Positions 1-8,618 of a stretch of 64,000 nucleotides of DNA are shown here, piece by piece. The notes under the pieces are model-generated. The model ran no database searches, was not told the origin of the DNA, and saw only the letters and a list, made by a program, of their open reading frames with translations. Source of the stretch: Rhodospirillales bacterium (GTDB lineage: Bacteria; Pseudomonadota; Alphaproteobacteria; Rhodospirillales; Defluviicoccaceae); contig REEP01000087.1 in assembly GCA_007695045.1 (NCBI GenBank), positions 62,001 through 126,000 on the forward strand, in the 5' to 3' direction. The position numbers and the translations under genes were made by a program. Within the stretch, counting starts at the first letter, position 1, and every line of letters begins with the position of its first letter.

Positions 1-816
1 GCCCGGCAGCCCGCCTGCCAGCTTGGCCCAGGCCAGGGCATCCAGCTGATCCTCCACGGCCAGCATGGAGGGGGTGTTGATGGTCTCGCCCCGGAAGATG
101 CCTTCCTGCAGCTTGCCTCCCTTGGTGAGCCGGAAGAGCTTCGGCAGCGGCCATGGCGGGGTGTAGGATTCGAGCCGTTCGACGGCGCGCGGACTCAGGA
201 TCAGCATGCCGTGCTGGGCCTCGCCGCCAAGCACCTTCTGCCAGGAGTAGGTGGTGACATCCAGCTTGTCCCACGGCAGGTCCATGGCGAAGGCGGCCGA
301 GGTGGCGTCACAGATGGTCAGGCCCTCGCGGTCGGTGGCGATCCAGTCGCCGTTGGGGACACACACGCCCGAGGTGGTGCCGTTCCAGGTGAACACCGTA
401 TCGCGGGCCGGGTCCACTTGGCCGAGGTCGGGGAGTTGGCCATAGTCGGCCTCCAGCACCCGCACGTCGGCGCACTTGAGTTGTTTGGTGATATCGGTGA
501 CCCAGCCCTTGCCGAAGCTTTCCCAGGCCAGCACGTCGATGCCGCGCGCCCCCAGCAGCGACCAGAGCGCCAGTTCCACCGCCCCGGTATCGGAAGCGGG
601 GACGATGCCGATGCGGTAGTCGGCCGGCACCTCCAGAATGGCGTGGCTCAGCTCGATCACCGCGGCAAGCTTGGCCTTGCCGGCCTTGGCGCGGTGGGAC
701 CGGCCGAGACAGGCATCGGAGAGGACGTCGAGGTTCCAGCCGGGACGCTTGGCACAGGGGCCGGAAGAGAAGCGGGGATTGGCCGGGCGGGTGTCCGGCC
801 GTCGGACATTAGTCAT
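1..816 (-). CDS. serC: Phosphoserine aminotransferase, 3' end cut by the window edge
   Basis: PLP-dependent aminotransferase of serine biosynthesis that interconverts 3-phosphohydroxypyruvate and phosphoserine using glutamate; cytosolic. The 272 codons visible start with [20 protein letters not shown], the SerC N-terminus of the alphaproteobacterial type. They contain the WNGTTSGVC segment and the PLP-lysine region [16 protein letters not shown], where the Lys of SWQK is the expected Schiff-base lysine. The start at 816 lies 9-10 nt after a GGATGGGAG purine stretch that is part of a leader hairpin. The C-terminal third lies outside the window. In relatives serA follows, but that cannot be seen here. 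Confidence 0.95.
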   Translation of the reverse strand, partial: MTNVRRPDTRPANPRFSSGPCAKRPGWNLDVLSDACLGRSHRAKAGKAKLAAVIELSHAILEVPADYRIGIVPASDTGAVELALWSLLGARGIDVLAWESFGKGWVTDITKQLKCADVRVLEADYGQLPDLGQVDPARDTVFTWNGTTSGVCVPNGDWIATDREGLTICDATSAAFAMDLPWDKLDVTTYSWQKVLGGEAQHGMLILSPRAVERLESYTPPWPLPKLFRLTKGGKLQEGIFRGETINTPSMLAVEDQLDALAWAKLAGGLPG

Positions 817-870
817 GATGTATCTCCCATCCTTGCAGATGGGTCGCGACCCGTCGGGAGGTCGTGGCCC
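817..870 (-). promoter_or_regulatory. serC 5' leader with nested hairpins, candidate SerC RNA motif
   Basis: Immediately upstream of serC, read on the minus strand, lie a perfect 6-bp hairpin (CCCATC / GATGGG, plus-strand 826-843) and a palindrome GGGTCGCGACCC (841-852). The two share three bases. A CCTCCC stretch further 5' can pair with the GGGAG that should act as ribosome binding site. Overlapping alternative stems ending just before the start codon match the known layout of the alphaproteobacterial SerC cis-regulatory RNA (Rfam family name serC). Assignment by position and architecture only; no covariance search was possible. Confidence 0.5.
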
Positions 871-1032
871 GGCCCGCTTATAGGCATCCCTGCCGCCACG
901 GTCAACAACAACCCCCGCCCGCCACCGCGCCTCGCAGCTTACACGATGACGCTCCGGTCAAGTTACAAGGGGTCGTAACATAAATCCCCCACGAGCCAGC
1001 ACGGCGCCCTCTCCTTGGAGTCCCCGTCACGA

Positions 1033-1155
1033 ACCCTCACCCTCCCAGCCGGCCTGTCGGCCGGCCGGGCCCCTCCCTCTCCCGCTGCGCGGGCGAGGGG
1101 CTCCGCGGGCGAGGGGCTTTAAGGGCCCTCACCCTCCCGCGCAGCAGGCGAGGGC
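1033..1155. repeat. REP-like GC-rich palindromic repeats
   Basis: Intergenic region between rplI and the serC leader. It has a perfect hairpin CCGGCC-TGTC-GGCCGG (1049-1064) and at least two related copies of a CCCTC(T/A)CCCGC...GCGAGGG unit (about 1075-1100 and 1130-1153) plus a partial GCGGGCGAGGGG copy. This looks like an extragenic palindromic repeat family. It also follows the rplI operon and may help end transcription or protect the transcript end. The rest of 871-1226 shows no gene. Confidence 0.55.
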
Positions 1156-1226
1156 CTCAGGGGGCGCATCGTGGTGGCGAGACCCTCGGAAAATTAGGGC
1201 CCTTTCAGCCGGCACGCCGCCATCTG

Positions 1227-1892
1227 TTATTTCTGTTCCAACGCAGCGGTTACGTCTTCCGGCAGGGCCCGGTCGTCCACGCCGCCGGGTTCCGTGACCT
1301 CGTCCGCCGCCCCGCCCGCCGCCCCGAACGGTTCCGCCTCGCCCATCTCCGGCTCCGGCTCCAGCAACGGTGCCAGGGAGGCTTCCCGCTCCTCGCCCAC
1401 GCCGGTGATGGCACGACCACTCTTGGCCTGCAGAGCGGCCTCGTCCGGCGAGCGGGCCACATTCACCGTCACCTCCACCACCACTTCCGGGTGCAGGCTG
1501 ATCGGCACCGGGTAGAGCCCCAGGCTCTTGATCGGCTGGGACAGCAGCACCTGACGGCGGTGTACGGTGAGATCGCTCGCCGCCGTGACCGCTTCCGCGA
1601 TGTCGCGCGGCTGAACCGAGCCGTAGAGCTGCCCACTCTCCCCGGCTTGGCGGATCAACACCACGCTTATGCCCTCGAGCCCGCCGGCCACCGCTTCCGC
1701 CTGCGTTCGGCGTTCCTGATTGGCGGCCTCCAGCTGCCCCCGCTCCACCTCGAACCGCTTGCGATTCTCGTCCGTCGCCCGCACGGCCTTCCGCTGCGGA
1801 AGCAGATAGTTGCGCGCATAACCAGGCCGCACTTTGACCACATCACCCATCCGGCCGAGCTTGGCCACCCGTTCCAGCAGGATCACATCCAT
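1227..1892 (-). CDS. rplI: 50S ribosomal protein bL9
   Basis: Large-subunit ribosomal protein. The N-terminal domain begins [19 protein letters not shown] and contains [13 protein letters not shown], the L9 signature. A long helix follows (about 41-75), then the C-terminal domain (about 76-150). The protein is 221 aa, longer than the usual 148-200, because of an acidic, low-complexity tail rich in Glu, Ala and Gly after residue 150. Such tails are common on alphaproteobacterial L9. It is the last gene of the rpsF-rpsR-DUF2232-rplI operon, 85 nt after the membrane protein gene. Confidence 0.97.
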   Translation of the reverse strand: MDVILLERVAKLGRMGDVVKVRPGYARNYLLPQRKAVRATDENRKRFEVERGQLEAANQERRTQAEAVAGGLEGISVVLIRQAGESGQLYGSVQPRDIAEAVTAASDLTVHRRQVLLSQPIKSLGLYPVPISLHPEVVVEVTVNVARSPDEAALQAKSGRAITGVGEEREASLAPLLEPEPEMGEAEPFGAAGGAADEVTEPGGVDDRALPEDVTAALEQK

Positions 1893-1977
1893 CTTTTCAG
1901 TCCCTCCATCCGACTCATCTTGCCGGCCTCATCCGGTGCACCCCTGGTGCCTGAGCCCCAAGCGCGCTGATGCGGCC

Positions 1978-2904
1978 TCACGCTGACGGTGGCGTCGGCA
2001 GGCGCCGGCGGATCCCCAGCCACTGCTCGAGCATGCCAGCCGCGGCGGTCGCTCCGGCCACGGCCGGAAAGGCGAACGCCAACAGGACATAGTACGTCAC
2101 CAACAACAATCCCTTCGCCGCCGTGCGTCGCGCCAGCGTGTGCAAGACGGCGAGCCCGACCAGGAAATACGGCACGGCAAACACCAACACAAGGTTGCGC
2201 GCGACATAGCGCGCATCCCCGGCCGCCAGCAGCCCGACCACCGCCGCCGTCACCAGAGGCCAAGCGAACCACTCAGGCAGCGCCAGTTCGGACCACCGGG
2301 GTGACGGCCGCCGGTTCCAGCGGCGGCCTGCCAGCAACCCCTGGGCGAGCACGGCATTGATCGCGATCATGAGCACCCACATCGCACCGGCCGCACCGAC
2401 AAAGACCGGCGCGATCTGCGCCACCACGGCCGCGCGGTCCGCCGCCGGCAGATCGGGGGCCGCCGTCCGCATCGCCTCATCCATCACGTGACGGACGCCC
2501 GCTTCGATCCCGCCACCGGCAAACAGCGCGCCGATGACGATAACCACCGCGCAGAACACGCTCAGCGCCGTCAGGATACCGCCAGGCGGATACCACAATG
2601 CGGGATCACTGGCATCGCCGGGGCGGCGGGTCAAAGCCTGCCGCACCACCAGCAGCGAGGGCACGGCGTGCAGACCGCCGTAAACCCCGGCCGCGGCGAT
2701 CCCGCCGAAGCCCGCAACCACCCCGATTCCCGCCACGACGGCGATCGGAATGGCCGCCGAGCCCAGCCCCAGGCCCACCAGCATCAGCGGCAATGGCGAG
2801 AAGTAGGCGAGGAGCATGCCACCCGGCGCGCCGGTCATTGCCATCAGCGACACGACCGCGCTGAGGACGCCGCCGCCGATGGCCATCATCGCGGTCTGCA
2901 GCAT
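1978..2904 (-). CDS. DUF2232 family integral membrane protein
   Basis: 308-residue polytopic membrane protein with about eight hydrophobic segments rich in Ala, Gly, Val and Leu. It starts MLQTAMMAIGGGVLSAVVSL and matches the DUF2232 family, which sits between rpsR and rplI in alphaproteobacteria. The start at 2904 is chosen because a GGGAG ribosome binding site lies 6 nt upstream and the hydrophobic N-terminus begins there; the reading frame is open further upstream but non-hydrophobic. Function unknown. Conserved position suggests a link to translation or membrane growth, but this is inference. Confidence 0.85.
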   Translation of the reverse strand: MLQTAMMAIGGGVLSAVVSLMAMTGAPGGMLLAYFSPLPLMLVGLGLGSAAIPIAVVAGIGVVAGFGGIAAAGVYGGLHAVPSLLVVRQALTRRPGDASDPALWYPPGGILTALSVFCAVVIVIGALFAGGGIEAGVRHVMDEAMRTAAPDLPAADRAAVVAQIAPVFVGAAGAMWVLMIAINAVLAQGLLAGRRWNRRPSPRWSELALPEWFAWPLVTAAVVGLLAAGDARYVARNLVLVFAVPYFLVGLAVLHTLARRTAAKGLLLVTYYVLLAFAFPAVAGATAAAGMLEQWLGIRRRLPTPPSA

Positions 2905-3093
2905 GTGCTCTCCCGTACGCAGCGCAACGCCATGCCGTCTCGGCGAGAACGCCCGCCGCGGGCCGTCATCCATTCCCCGCGCCCCGGCCTCCGCGCGCAA
3001 ACCCGGCCCGAACCTGAACGTTCCGGAGCGATAGGCCGCCCAAGCGCCCAACAGTCGGCGGGATGCGCCACCGGCACCAACGCCGTCAGTTGA

Positions 3094-3327
3094 CTACTTG
3101 AGGACGTAAGGCAGTAGGGCGAGAAAACGTGCCCGCTTGATCGCCCGCGCCAGTTCCCGCTGCTTCTTCGCCGACACCGCCGTGATCCGGCTCGGCACGA
3201 TCTTTCCGCGCTCTGAGACGAACCGTTGCAACAGCCTGATGTCCTTGTAATCGATTTTCGGCGCATTGGGGCCGGAGAACGGACATGACTTGCGGCGGCG
3301 GAAAAATGGCCTGCGGGCGGCGTTCAT
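3094..3327 (-). CDS. rpsR: 30S ribosomal protein bS18
   Basis: Small-subunit ribosomal protein that binds 16S rRNA as a heterodimer with S6. The 77-residue protein has the alphaproteobacterial N-terminus [15 protein letters not shown] and the core [17 protein letters not shown] and [13 protein letters not shown]. Its ATG overlaps the rpsF stop codon (ATGA), so the two partners are translationally coupled. Confidence 0.98.
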   Translation of the reverse strand: MNAARRPFFRRRKSCPFSGPNAPKIDYKDIRLLQRFVSERGKIVPSRITAVSAKKQRELARAIKRARFLALLPYVLK

Positions 3328-3854
3328 CGGCTGGTCTCCTCGGTCTCGGCCAGTGCAGGCCGATCCTCCGCCTCCCGGCCCCGCCGATACTCGTCACGCC
3401 GGCCTTCGTCACGTCGGCCTTCGTCACGCCGGCCTTCGTCACGCCGGCCTTCGTCACGAAAGCCGCGGCCATCGCCGCCCCCCTCGCGGAAACGTCCGCC
3501 TTCGCGGCGACCGCCGCGCTCGTCACGGCCGGGCCGGCTTTGCAGGATGGCGGAAGGTCCCTCCTCCAGTTCATCCACACGAATGGTGAGATAGCGCAGC
3601 ACATCCTCGTTGATCCGCATCTGCCGCTCCATCTCATGGACGGCAGCCGGTGGCGCATCGAGACCGAACAGGACGTAATGGCCCTTGCGATTCTTGCGGA
3701 TTCGAAATGCGAGGGGGCGGAGCCCCCAGGGCTCACGCTTGGCGACGCGACCGCCATTGTCCTCGATGATCTTGGTGATGGTATCGGCCAGGGCGTCCAC
3801 CTGCGGTGCGGCGATATCCTGGCGCGCGATGACGACGGTTTCGTAGAGTGGCAA
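3324..3854 (-). CDS. rpsF: 30S ribosomal protein bS6 with repetitive charged tail
   Basis: Small-subunit protein, partner of S18. The domain starts [13 protein letters not shown] and includes [18 protein letters not shown]. The start is a TTG at 3854: it gives the normal S6 N-terminus, and an AAGGGAA ribosome binding site lies about 6 nt before it. No ATG exists at this point. The C-terminus after about residue 105 is an Arg/Asp/Glu/Gly-rich extension with near-identical RDEGR units encoded by a DNA tandem repeat. Charged tails are common in alphaproteobacterial S6. It is the first gene of the ribosomal operon. Confidence 0.96.
   Translation of the reverse strand: MPLYETVVIARQDIAAPQVDALADTITKIIEDNGGRVAKREPWGLRPLAFRIRKNRKGHYVLFGLDAPPAAVHEMERQMRINEDVLRYLTIRVDELEEGPSAILQSRPGRDERGGRREGGRFREGGGDGRGFRDEGRRDEGRRDEGRRDEGRRDEYRRGREAEDRPALAETEETSR
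3391..3458. repeat. 15-bp tandem repeat inside rpsF
   Basis: Four and a half copies of the unit TCGTCACGCCGGCCT (plus strand), one copy with a single T for C change. The period is a multiple of three, so it encodes a five-residue RDEGR repeat in the S6 tail and copy number can change without a frameshift. Confidence 0.85.
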
Positions 3855-4366
3855 CGTTGGTTCCCTTCCCCTTTCGGATTGTCTCAGCCCGCGGCACAGC
3901 ACGAGCATATCCGGCTCACCCGCCGGCAAGAGGCTCAGGCACTCTACACGGGAGTGGCCTCGGCGCAACCGGATAATTGGCCCAACCGCTCGGCGAGGCT
4001 TGAAACGCATAGCAGGTGGGCGGCCCGGACCGTCACCGCTCCGGGCTTGGAGATCGCAGCAAATTCGGGCGACCCGGAGCTAAAGACGGTCAGGGGCGGA
4101 GAGAAATTGGCAAGAAAGCGATCGGCGTGCATCGATACGGCGAAAAAAAGCTTGGAAAGCTCGCGGGACCCGACTAACTTTTGCGCACGGCACCGCTGGC
4201 TTGTCCTGCCACGTTTACCCACGACCCGCGGTGCCAGGTCGCCAGCCGAGAACCCCCAAGCATGCGGCAGACCCGCAGGTCGGCGTGGTAGACGTGCGTG
4301 GCGCAACGGTCCCAAGTGTGGCCGTATGATCGGGGGATGGCTCGCAGCCAGCTATTCAGGGATGCG
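3855..4366. other. Intergenic region between rpsF and DUF4167 gene
   Basis: About 510 bp with no gene I can support. It must hold the divergent promoters for the ribosomal operon (minus) and the DUF4167 gene (plus). The 150 bp before rpsF may form the S6:S18 autoregulatory leader known from other bacteria, but I could not confirm the fold. Short ORFs here look like shadows. Confidence 0.4.
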
Positions 4367-4765
4367 ATGAAACAGAATTCGAGTTCAAGACGTCTCCGTG
4401 GGCGCGGCAACGGCAAGCGTCACACCACGTCCAGAAACCAGACGTTCGAAAGCAACGGCCCCGAAGGCAAGATCCGCGGTTCCGCACAACAGGTGCTGGA
4501 ACGCTATCTGGCACTCGGGCGCGATGCCTCGTCGTCGGGCGATCCGATCGCCGCGGAAGGATTTTTCCAGCACGCGGAACATTACTATCGGCTGATCAGT
4601 GCCGATGCACCTGCAGATCGCGGTAACGGCGCCGGCGCGCCCGGTCAGCCACGCCGCCCGGGTGAACCGACTCCGGATCGTCAGGCAGGCAGTCAGGCCA
4701 GCAGTCAGGCGGGCGACGCGGTCGAGCCCGGTTCGGGTGAGGACGCCGAACAAGTCTCATGCTGA
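4367..4765 (+). CDS. DUF4167 domain protein
   Basis: 132-residue basic protein. The N-terminus MKQNSSSRRLRGRGNGKRH and the block FESNGPEGKIRGSAQQVLER...YLALGRDA...EGFFQHAEHYYRL are the DUF4167 signature. The Arg/Lys/Asn-rich start and the helical block suggest nucleic acid binding, unproven. The start at 4367 is chosen because family members begin M(K/R)QN; the frame extends upstream to 4298 without matching sequence. The C-terminal half is Gln/Ser/Gly-rich and probably disordered. The gene usually follows prmC in alphaproteobacteria; here it stands alone. Confidence 0.8.
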   Translation: MKQNSSSRRLRGRGNGKRHTTSRNQTFESNGPEGKIRGSAQQVLERYLALGRDASSSGDPIAAEGFFQHAEHYYRLISADAPADRGNGAGAPGQPRRPGEPTPDRQAGSQASSQAGDAVEPGSGEDAEQVSC

Positions 4766-5300
4766 GCCTCCGGTCCGGCCAGGCCCGCGCCGCTTCATTG
4801 GCATCGCTTCCGCCGATGCCGGGCGCCCCCTGACACCGGTGTCCTGACTCGGCACGCTTTTTTCTACAGCCTTAACACATTTCGAAACAATCGAGTTCGG
4901 CCGTAGCGCCGGGCGCGGATGATGACGCCCGAGCCGCCAGGACGTGCGTCCGCTGTCCCCAAGGCCGAAGCGCCCAGAAGCCGGAGCGACCGGCGCTGTT
5001 TGTGCCAACTCTCCCTGCCCCGCCATGGCTGATGGGCTCAACAAGCCGTCCAAACAAACACCAATGAATGTGACCGGGATTCCGGCCGGCCACCTCACGG
5101 GCTTGTTATCCAGGCGTTATTAGTTCTCTGTCGCATCGGCGCAGCCGCGTCGTTATATGCTCCGCGACGCAAGCGATGCTGCGGCCCAGGACCGAGCGAT
5201 GGACACCGACATCAAAACAACAAGCCTCGGTGACCGGCTGACTCGGCCGAGAACCATCAACCGGATAAGCAACCCACCATCACTTAAGGAGTATACCGCG
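4766..5300 (+). other. Intergenic region upstream of the bufferin operon
   Basis: 535 bp with no supported gene. A perfect 7-bp hairpin GGCATCG / CGATGCC (4800-4820) and a GACACCGGTGTC palindrome lie just after the DUF4167 gene, with a T6 run at about 4858-4863, too far away for a classic terminator. The operon's promoter must be in the second half; no convincing -35/-10 pair was seen. A good AAGGAG ribosome binding site lies at about 5286-5291. Confidence 0.4.
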
Positions 5301-5627
5301 ATGAAAAGCATGACTACTTTCGTCACCGCCGCCGCCCTCACCTCGGCCGTGGCCATGGCTGCCGCCGTGACCGTGCCGACCTCGGCGCACGCCCAGGCGC
5401 AGGAGAAATGCTACGGCATCTCGCCGGCCGGCCAGAACGACTGCGCCGCAGGGCCGGGCACCACCTGCGCTGGCACCTCTACGGTGGACTACCAAGGCAA
5501 TGCCTGGACCCTGGTCCCCGCCGGCGACTGCGAGAAATACGGCGCCGAGGATGCCGCCGCCGAGTTCGATCTGCCGGGCGACCGCAAGGGCTCGCTGGAG
5601 CCGCTGGACCGCGATCTGCCCGCCTGA
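5301..5627 (+). CDS. bufA1: DUF2282 bufferin-type RiPP precursor (BufA1-like)
   Basis: 108-residue precursor with an N-terminal Sec-type signal peptide (Lys3, hydrophobic Ala/Val-rich core at 8-28, likely cut after SAHA at about 31). The mature part has four cysteines at 37 (EKCYGI), 48 (NDCAAG), 56 (TTCAGT) and 77 (GDCEKY), the pattern of DUF2282 proteins. In characterised bufferins, Cys residues are converted by the partner DUF692/MNIO enzyme to thiooxazole-type groups and the exported product binds copper. The AAGGAG ribosome binding site sits 9 nt before the ATG. First gene of the bufA1-bufB-bufC-doxX operon. The copper role is inferred from family and neighbours. Confidence 0.85.
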   Translation: MKSMTTFVTAAALTSAVAMAAAVTVPTSAHAQAQEKCYGISPAGQNDCAAGPGTTCAGTSTVDYQGNAWTLVPAGDCEKYGAEDAAAEFDLPGDRKGSLEPLDRDLPA

Positions 5628-5722
5628 CACACGGATGCGTGCCGCCCGGGCCGGACGACGCCGGCCGGGCGGCGCCTTTCTCCGTCATGATCACCCGTCA
5701 TCCCGACCGCGAGCTCCGCCTC

Positions 5723-6610
5723 ATGACCACCCACGAACCCCCGAGCCTGCAACAGCGCGCGCTGCCACCGCGCGCGGGCATCAGCTTCAAGCCCTGCCAC
5801 TGGCCTGACATCAACGCCGGCAACCCGGACGTGGGCTTTTTCGAGGTGCACGCCGAAAATTACATGGGGGCGGGTGGGCCGCCTCACCGGATGCTGGAGG
5901 GGCTGCGAGCGCGCGCTCCCTTGTCGCTGCACGGTGTCGGCCTGTCGATCGGCAGCGAAGGACGGCTCGATCCGGATCACCTTGCCCGCCTGCGCCACCT
6001 GATCGACCGCTACCAGCCGGCCAGCTTTTCCGAACATCTCGCGTGGTCTAGCCATGGCGGCATCTATTTCAACGATCTGCTGCCGCTGCCCTACAACGCG
6101 CAAACCCTGGCGCGGGTCGCCGATCATGTCGACGAGACACAGACCGCTCTCGGCCGGCCCCTGCTGCTGGAAAACCCTTCGGCGTACGTAGCTTTTGTCG
6201 ACGCCACCATGGACGAGATCGGGTTCCTGACCGAAATCGCCCGGCGCACCGGCTGCGGCCTGTTGCTCGATGTCAATAACGTCTACGTCTCGGCGGTGAA
6301 CCAGGGCTTCGATGCCGCCGCCTACCTCGATGCCTTCCCGCTGCACCTTGTCGGCCAAATCCACCTGGCAGGTCACGCCGGTGAGGTCGATGCGGATGGC
6401 CGCCGCCTGCTGATCGATGCCCACGACCGGGCGGTAGATGCGGCGGTGCACGCCCTGTTCGCCCGCGTGATCGCCCGCGGCGGGGCGAAGCCGACACTGA
6501 TCGAATGGGACAATAATGTCCCCGCCTTCGACGTACTGCTGGCCGAGATGCAGGCAGCGGAGGCGATTCTGCGGTCCGCTCTGGCGATATCCGATGTCGC
6601 TGCGGAATGA
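5723..6610 (+). CDS. bufB: DUF692 multinuclear non-heme iron oxygenase (MNIO), BufB-like
   Basis: TIM-barrel iron enzyme that modifies Cys residues of the adjacent precursor. Family landmarks with likely metal ligands: [10 protein letters not shown] (about 39-48), [10 protein letters not shown] (68-77, His70), SFSEHLAW (101-108), LLLENPSAY (148-155), [16 protein letters not shown] (181-195), QIHLAGH (212-218) and LIEWDNNVP (259-267). Length 295 aa is usual for the family. The start may instead be ATG 5687, which adds 12 residues; neither has a strong ribosome binding site. The gene overlaps bufC by 17 nt, which implies coupled translation. Confidence 0.9.
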   Translation: MTTHEPPSLQQRALPPRAGISFKPCHWPDINAGNPDVGFFEVHAENYMGAGGPPHRMLEGLRARAPLSLHGVGLSIGSEGRLDPDHLARLRHLIDRYQPASFSEHLAWSSHGGIYFNDLLPLPYNAQTLARVADHVDETQTALGRPLLLENPSAYVAFVDATMDEIGFLTEIARRTGCGLLLDVNNVYVSAVNQGFDAAAYLDAFPLHLVGQIHLAGHAGEVDADGRRLLIDAHDRAVDAAVHALFARVIARGGAKPTLIEWDNNVPAFDVLLAEMQAAEAILRSALAISDVAAE

Positions 6611-7361
6611 CAGCGAGGCCGCCATGGCGGCGGCGCTGCTGGATCCTGCCCGTCCCGGCCCAGACGACCTCCGTTTCTCGGTCCACCGCAACAACGTGGT
6701 GGCCGGCCTGATCAACGCTCTGGCTGAGACCTTCCCGGCCGTGCACGCCTTGGTGGGCGACGAATTCTTTCGCGCCGCCGGGGCCGTGTTCGTGCGCGCC
6801 CACCCGCCCGTGAGCCCCGTCCTGATTCACTGGGGCGGCGCCTTTCCGGACTGGATCGCTGCGTTCCCGCCGGCAGCCGGTGTGCCGTACCTGGGCGACG
6901 TGGCCCGCCTGGAATGGGCCCGCACGGAAGCGTACAACGCCGCCGACATGCCGTCGCTGGCCGCACGGGCGCTGGCGGCCGTAGCGCCGGAGCGGCTGCC
7001 CCGGACCCGGCTCACGCTGCACCCGGCCGTGCGCCTTGTGGCCTCACGCTTTCCGGTGGCAAGCCTGTGGGCCGACGTCACCGGCCGCCATCAAGGCTCC
7101 CGCCCGATCCTGTCGCGGGCCGAGACCGCACTGATCACCAGGGGCGAAAACACCGTGAGCGTGCGCGCGATCCCACCGGCAAGTGCAGCGTTCTTGCGCT
7201 CCCTGATGGCGGGCCAGCCGCTGGAGGCCGCCGCCGGCGCCGGCATGAACGAACCGGACTTCGACCTTACGGCAGAAATCAGCGCGCTGTTCCAGGCTGG
7301 ATTGGTGGCGGGAATCACAGCGGACAACGGGAGTGGATCATGGGCCGCCTCATCGATGTGA
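6594..7361 (+). CDS. bufC: DUF2063 partner protein of the MNIO enzyme, BufC-like
   Basis: 255-residue protein. The N-terminal half is a DUF2063 DNA-binding-like helical domain: [33 protein letters not shown] and [19 protein letters not shown] are typical. The C-terminal half is a second domain. In bufferin systems this protein is the obligate partner that presents the precursor to the MNIO enzyme. It overlaps bufB by 17 nt and doxX by 22 nt. Confidence 0.88.
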   Translation: MSLRNDSEAAMAAALLDPARPGPDDLRFSVHRNNVVAGLINALAETFPAVHALVGDEFFRAAGAVFVRAHPPVSPVLIHWGGAFPDWIAAFPPAAGVPYLGDVARLEWARTEAYNAADMPSLAARALAAVAPERLPRTRLTLHPAVRLVASRFPVASLWADVTGRHQGSRPILSRAETALITRGENTVSVRAIPPASAAFLRSLMAGQPLEAAAGAGMNEPDFDLTAEISALFQAGLVAGITADNGSGSWAASSM

Positions 7362-7906
7362 TCGTGAGACTGCATAACGGCGTGTTCGGTGTGATCGAGC
7401 GTGCACTCGACGGCTGGTTTCTGGGCTTGGCCGCACGATTCGCATTTGCCGGCGTGCTGTTCGGCTATTACTGGAATTCCGCGCTGACCAAGATCGAACC
7501 CGGCCTGTTCGGTTTTCTCAGCATCCGCGACGCCGCCTATTTCCAGATGCTGCCGCCGATCGTGGAGGCGTACGGATACGACGTCTCCCAGATACCGACC
7601 TTTCCCTGGGGGCTGGTCGTGACTGTTGGCACCTATTCCGAGTTTCTCCTGCCGGTGCTGATCGTGGCGGGCCTGTTCACCCGCATCGCCGCCTTCGGCA
7701 TGATCGTGTTCGTGTTCGTCCAATCGTACGTGGACATCGCCTTCCACGGGGTGGACGACGCCACCATCGGCAGCCTCTTCGATCGCATCCCCGGCAGCGC
7801 CATCATGGATCAGCGCACCCTGTGGCTGTTCCTGTTGGGCTTCCTGGTGGTGAAGGGAGCCGGCGCCATCTCCGTCGACGGACTGCTCAGACGTTGGCGT
7901 CGTTGA
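7340..7906 (+). CDS. DoxX family membrane protein
   Basis: 188-residue protein with about four membrane helices. WFLGLAARFAFAGVLFGYYW, GTYSEFLLPVLIVAGLFTR and IAAFGMIVFVFVQSYVDI are DoxX-like. The start at 7340 has GGGAGTGG upstream, inside bufC. DoxX proteins are the usual last gene of bufferin operons; the exact role is unknown, with redox or export support proposed. Confidence 0.85.
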   Translation: MGRLIDVIVRLHNGVFGVIERALDGWFLGLAARFAFAGVLFGYYWNSALTKIEPGLFGFLSIRDAAYFQMLPPIVEAYGYDVSQIPTFPWGLVVTVGTYSEFLLPVLIVAGLFTRIAAFGMIVFVFVQSYVDIAFHGVDDATIGSLFDRIPGSAIMDQRTLWLFLLGFLVVKGAGAISVDGLLRRWRR

Positions 7907-7913
7907 CGTGACC

Positions 7914-7931
7914 GGTCGGGGTACCCTGACC
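7914..7931. terminator. Imperfect palindrome between convergent genes
   Basis: GGTCGGGGTACCCTGACC forms a GGTC/GACC and GGG/CCC stem with one mismatch. It sits in the 25-bp gap between doxX (plus) and the amidase gene (minus). It has no T-run, so a role as a two-way terminator is only suggested by place. Confidence 0.25.
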
Positions 7932-8618
7932 CTAAGCGCCGTCGTTGCGGCACAGACCCAGCAAGCCCGCCAAGCGGCGCACGGTCTCCGCGTCCACCCG
8001 GCCGGTCACCCGGACCGGGCGGAAATGCCGCTGAAACGCCTTCAGCGCGGCCGACGGATCGCTCACATCGTAACCGATCTCGTCCAACATCGCCGTGATC
8101 ACCGCCGCGTCCATCGGGCAATCGTTCGCTTCCGCCGGCCACAGGCCGATCCCCTGTGCGGCCAGGCCGGGCCAGTCGAACAATTCCCCCGGATCCTGCT
8201 TCCGGGTGGGTGCGACGTCGGAATGACCGACCATGTTGCGGGCGGGGATGCCGTGGCGTCGCACGATATCGCTGGCCAGGGCCGCGACCGCCGCCATCTG
8301 CGCGTCCGGAAACGGGCGGTAGCCGAAGTCGTGGCCGGGGTTGACCAGCTCGATCCCGATCGACCGGGCGTTGATATCCGAATTGCCGCGCCAGCGCGCG
8401 ACGCCGGCGTGCCAAGCGCGCCGGACCTCCGGCACCAGCCGCATTACCGTACCGTCCTCGTCCACCAGGTAGTGGGCACTGACCCGGGCGGCCGGATCGC
8501 ACAACCGGTCCCGCGCCGCGGTGGCCGTCCGCATGCCGGTGTAGTGCAAAACCAGCATGTCGATCACGCTGCCGGGCGGCCTGGCGTCGTGGTTCGGGGA
8601 GGGGTCGTCGAAACTCAT
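7932..8618 (-). CDS. N-acetylmuramoyl-L-alanine amidase (Amidase_2 plus peptidoglycan-binding domain)
   Basis: Zinc amidase that cleaves the MurNAc-L-Ala bond, in cell wall recycling or turnover. The amidase domain (about 18-160) has zinc-ligand motifs VLHYTG (His25) and GHSDVAPTRKQDPG (His and Asp), plus SIGIELVNPGHD. A peptidoglycan-binding helical domain follows (about 175-225: AALKAFQRHFRP). No signal peptide is visible, so a cytosolic AmpD or lipid-anchor-free AmiD type is possible. The ATG overlaps the stop of the upstream DMT transporter gene (ATGA). Confidence 0.92.
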   Translation of the reverse strand: MSFDDPSPNHDARPPGSVIDMLVLHYTGMRTATAARDRLCDPAARVSAHYLVDEDGTVMRLVPEVRRAWHAGVARWRGNSDINARSIGIELVNPGHDFGYRPFPDAQMAAVAALASDIVRRHGIPARNMVGHSDVAPTRKQDPGELFDWPGLAAQGIGLWPAEANDCPMDAAVITAMLDEIGYDVSDPSAALKAFQRHFRPVRVTGRVDAETVRRLAGLLGLCRNDGA

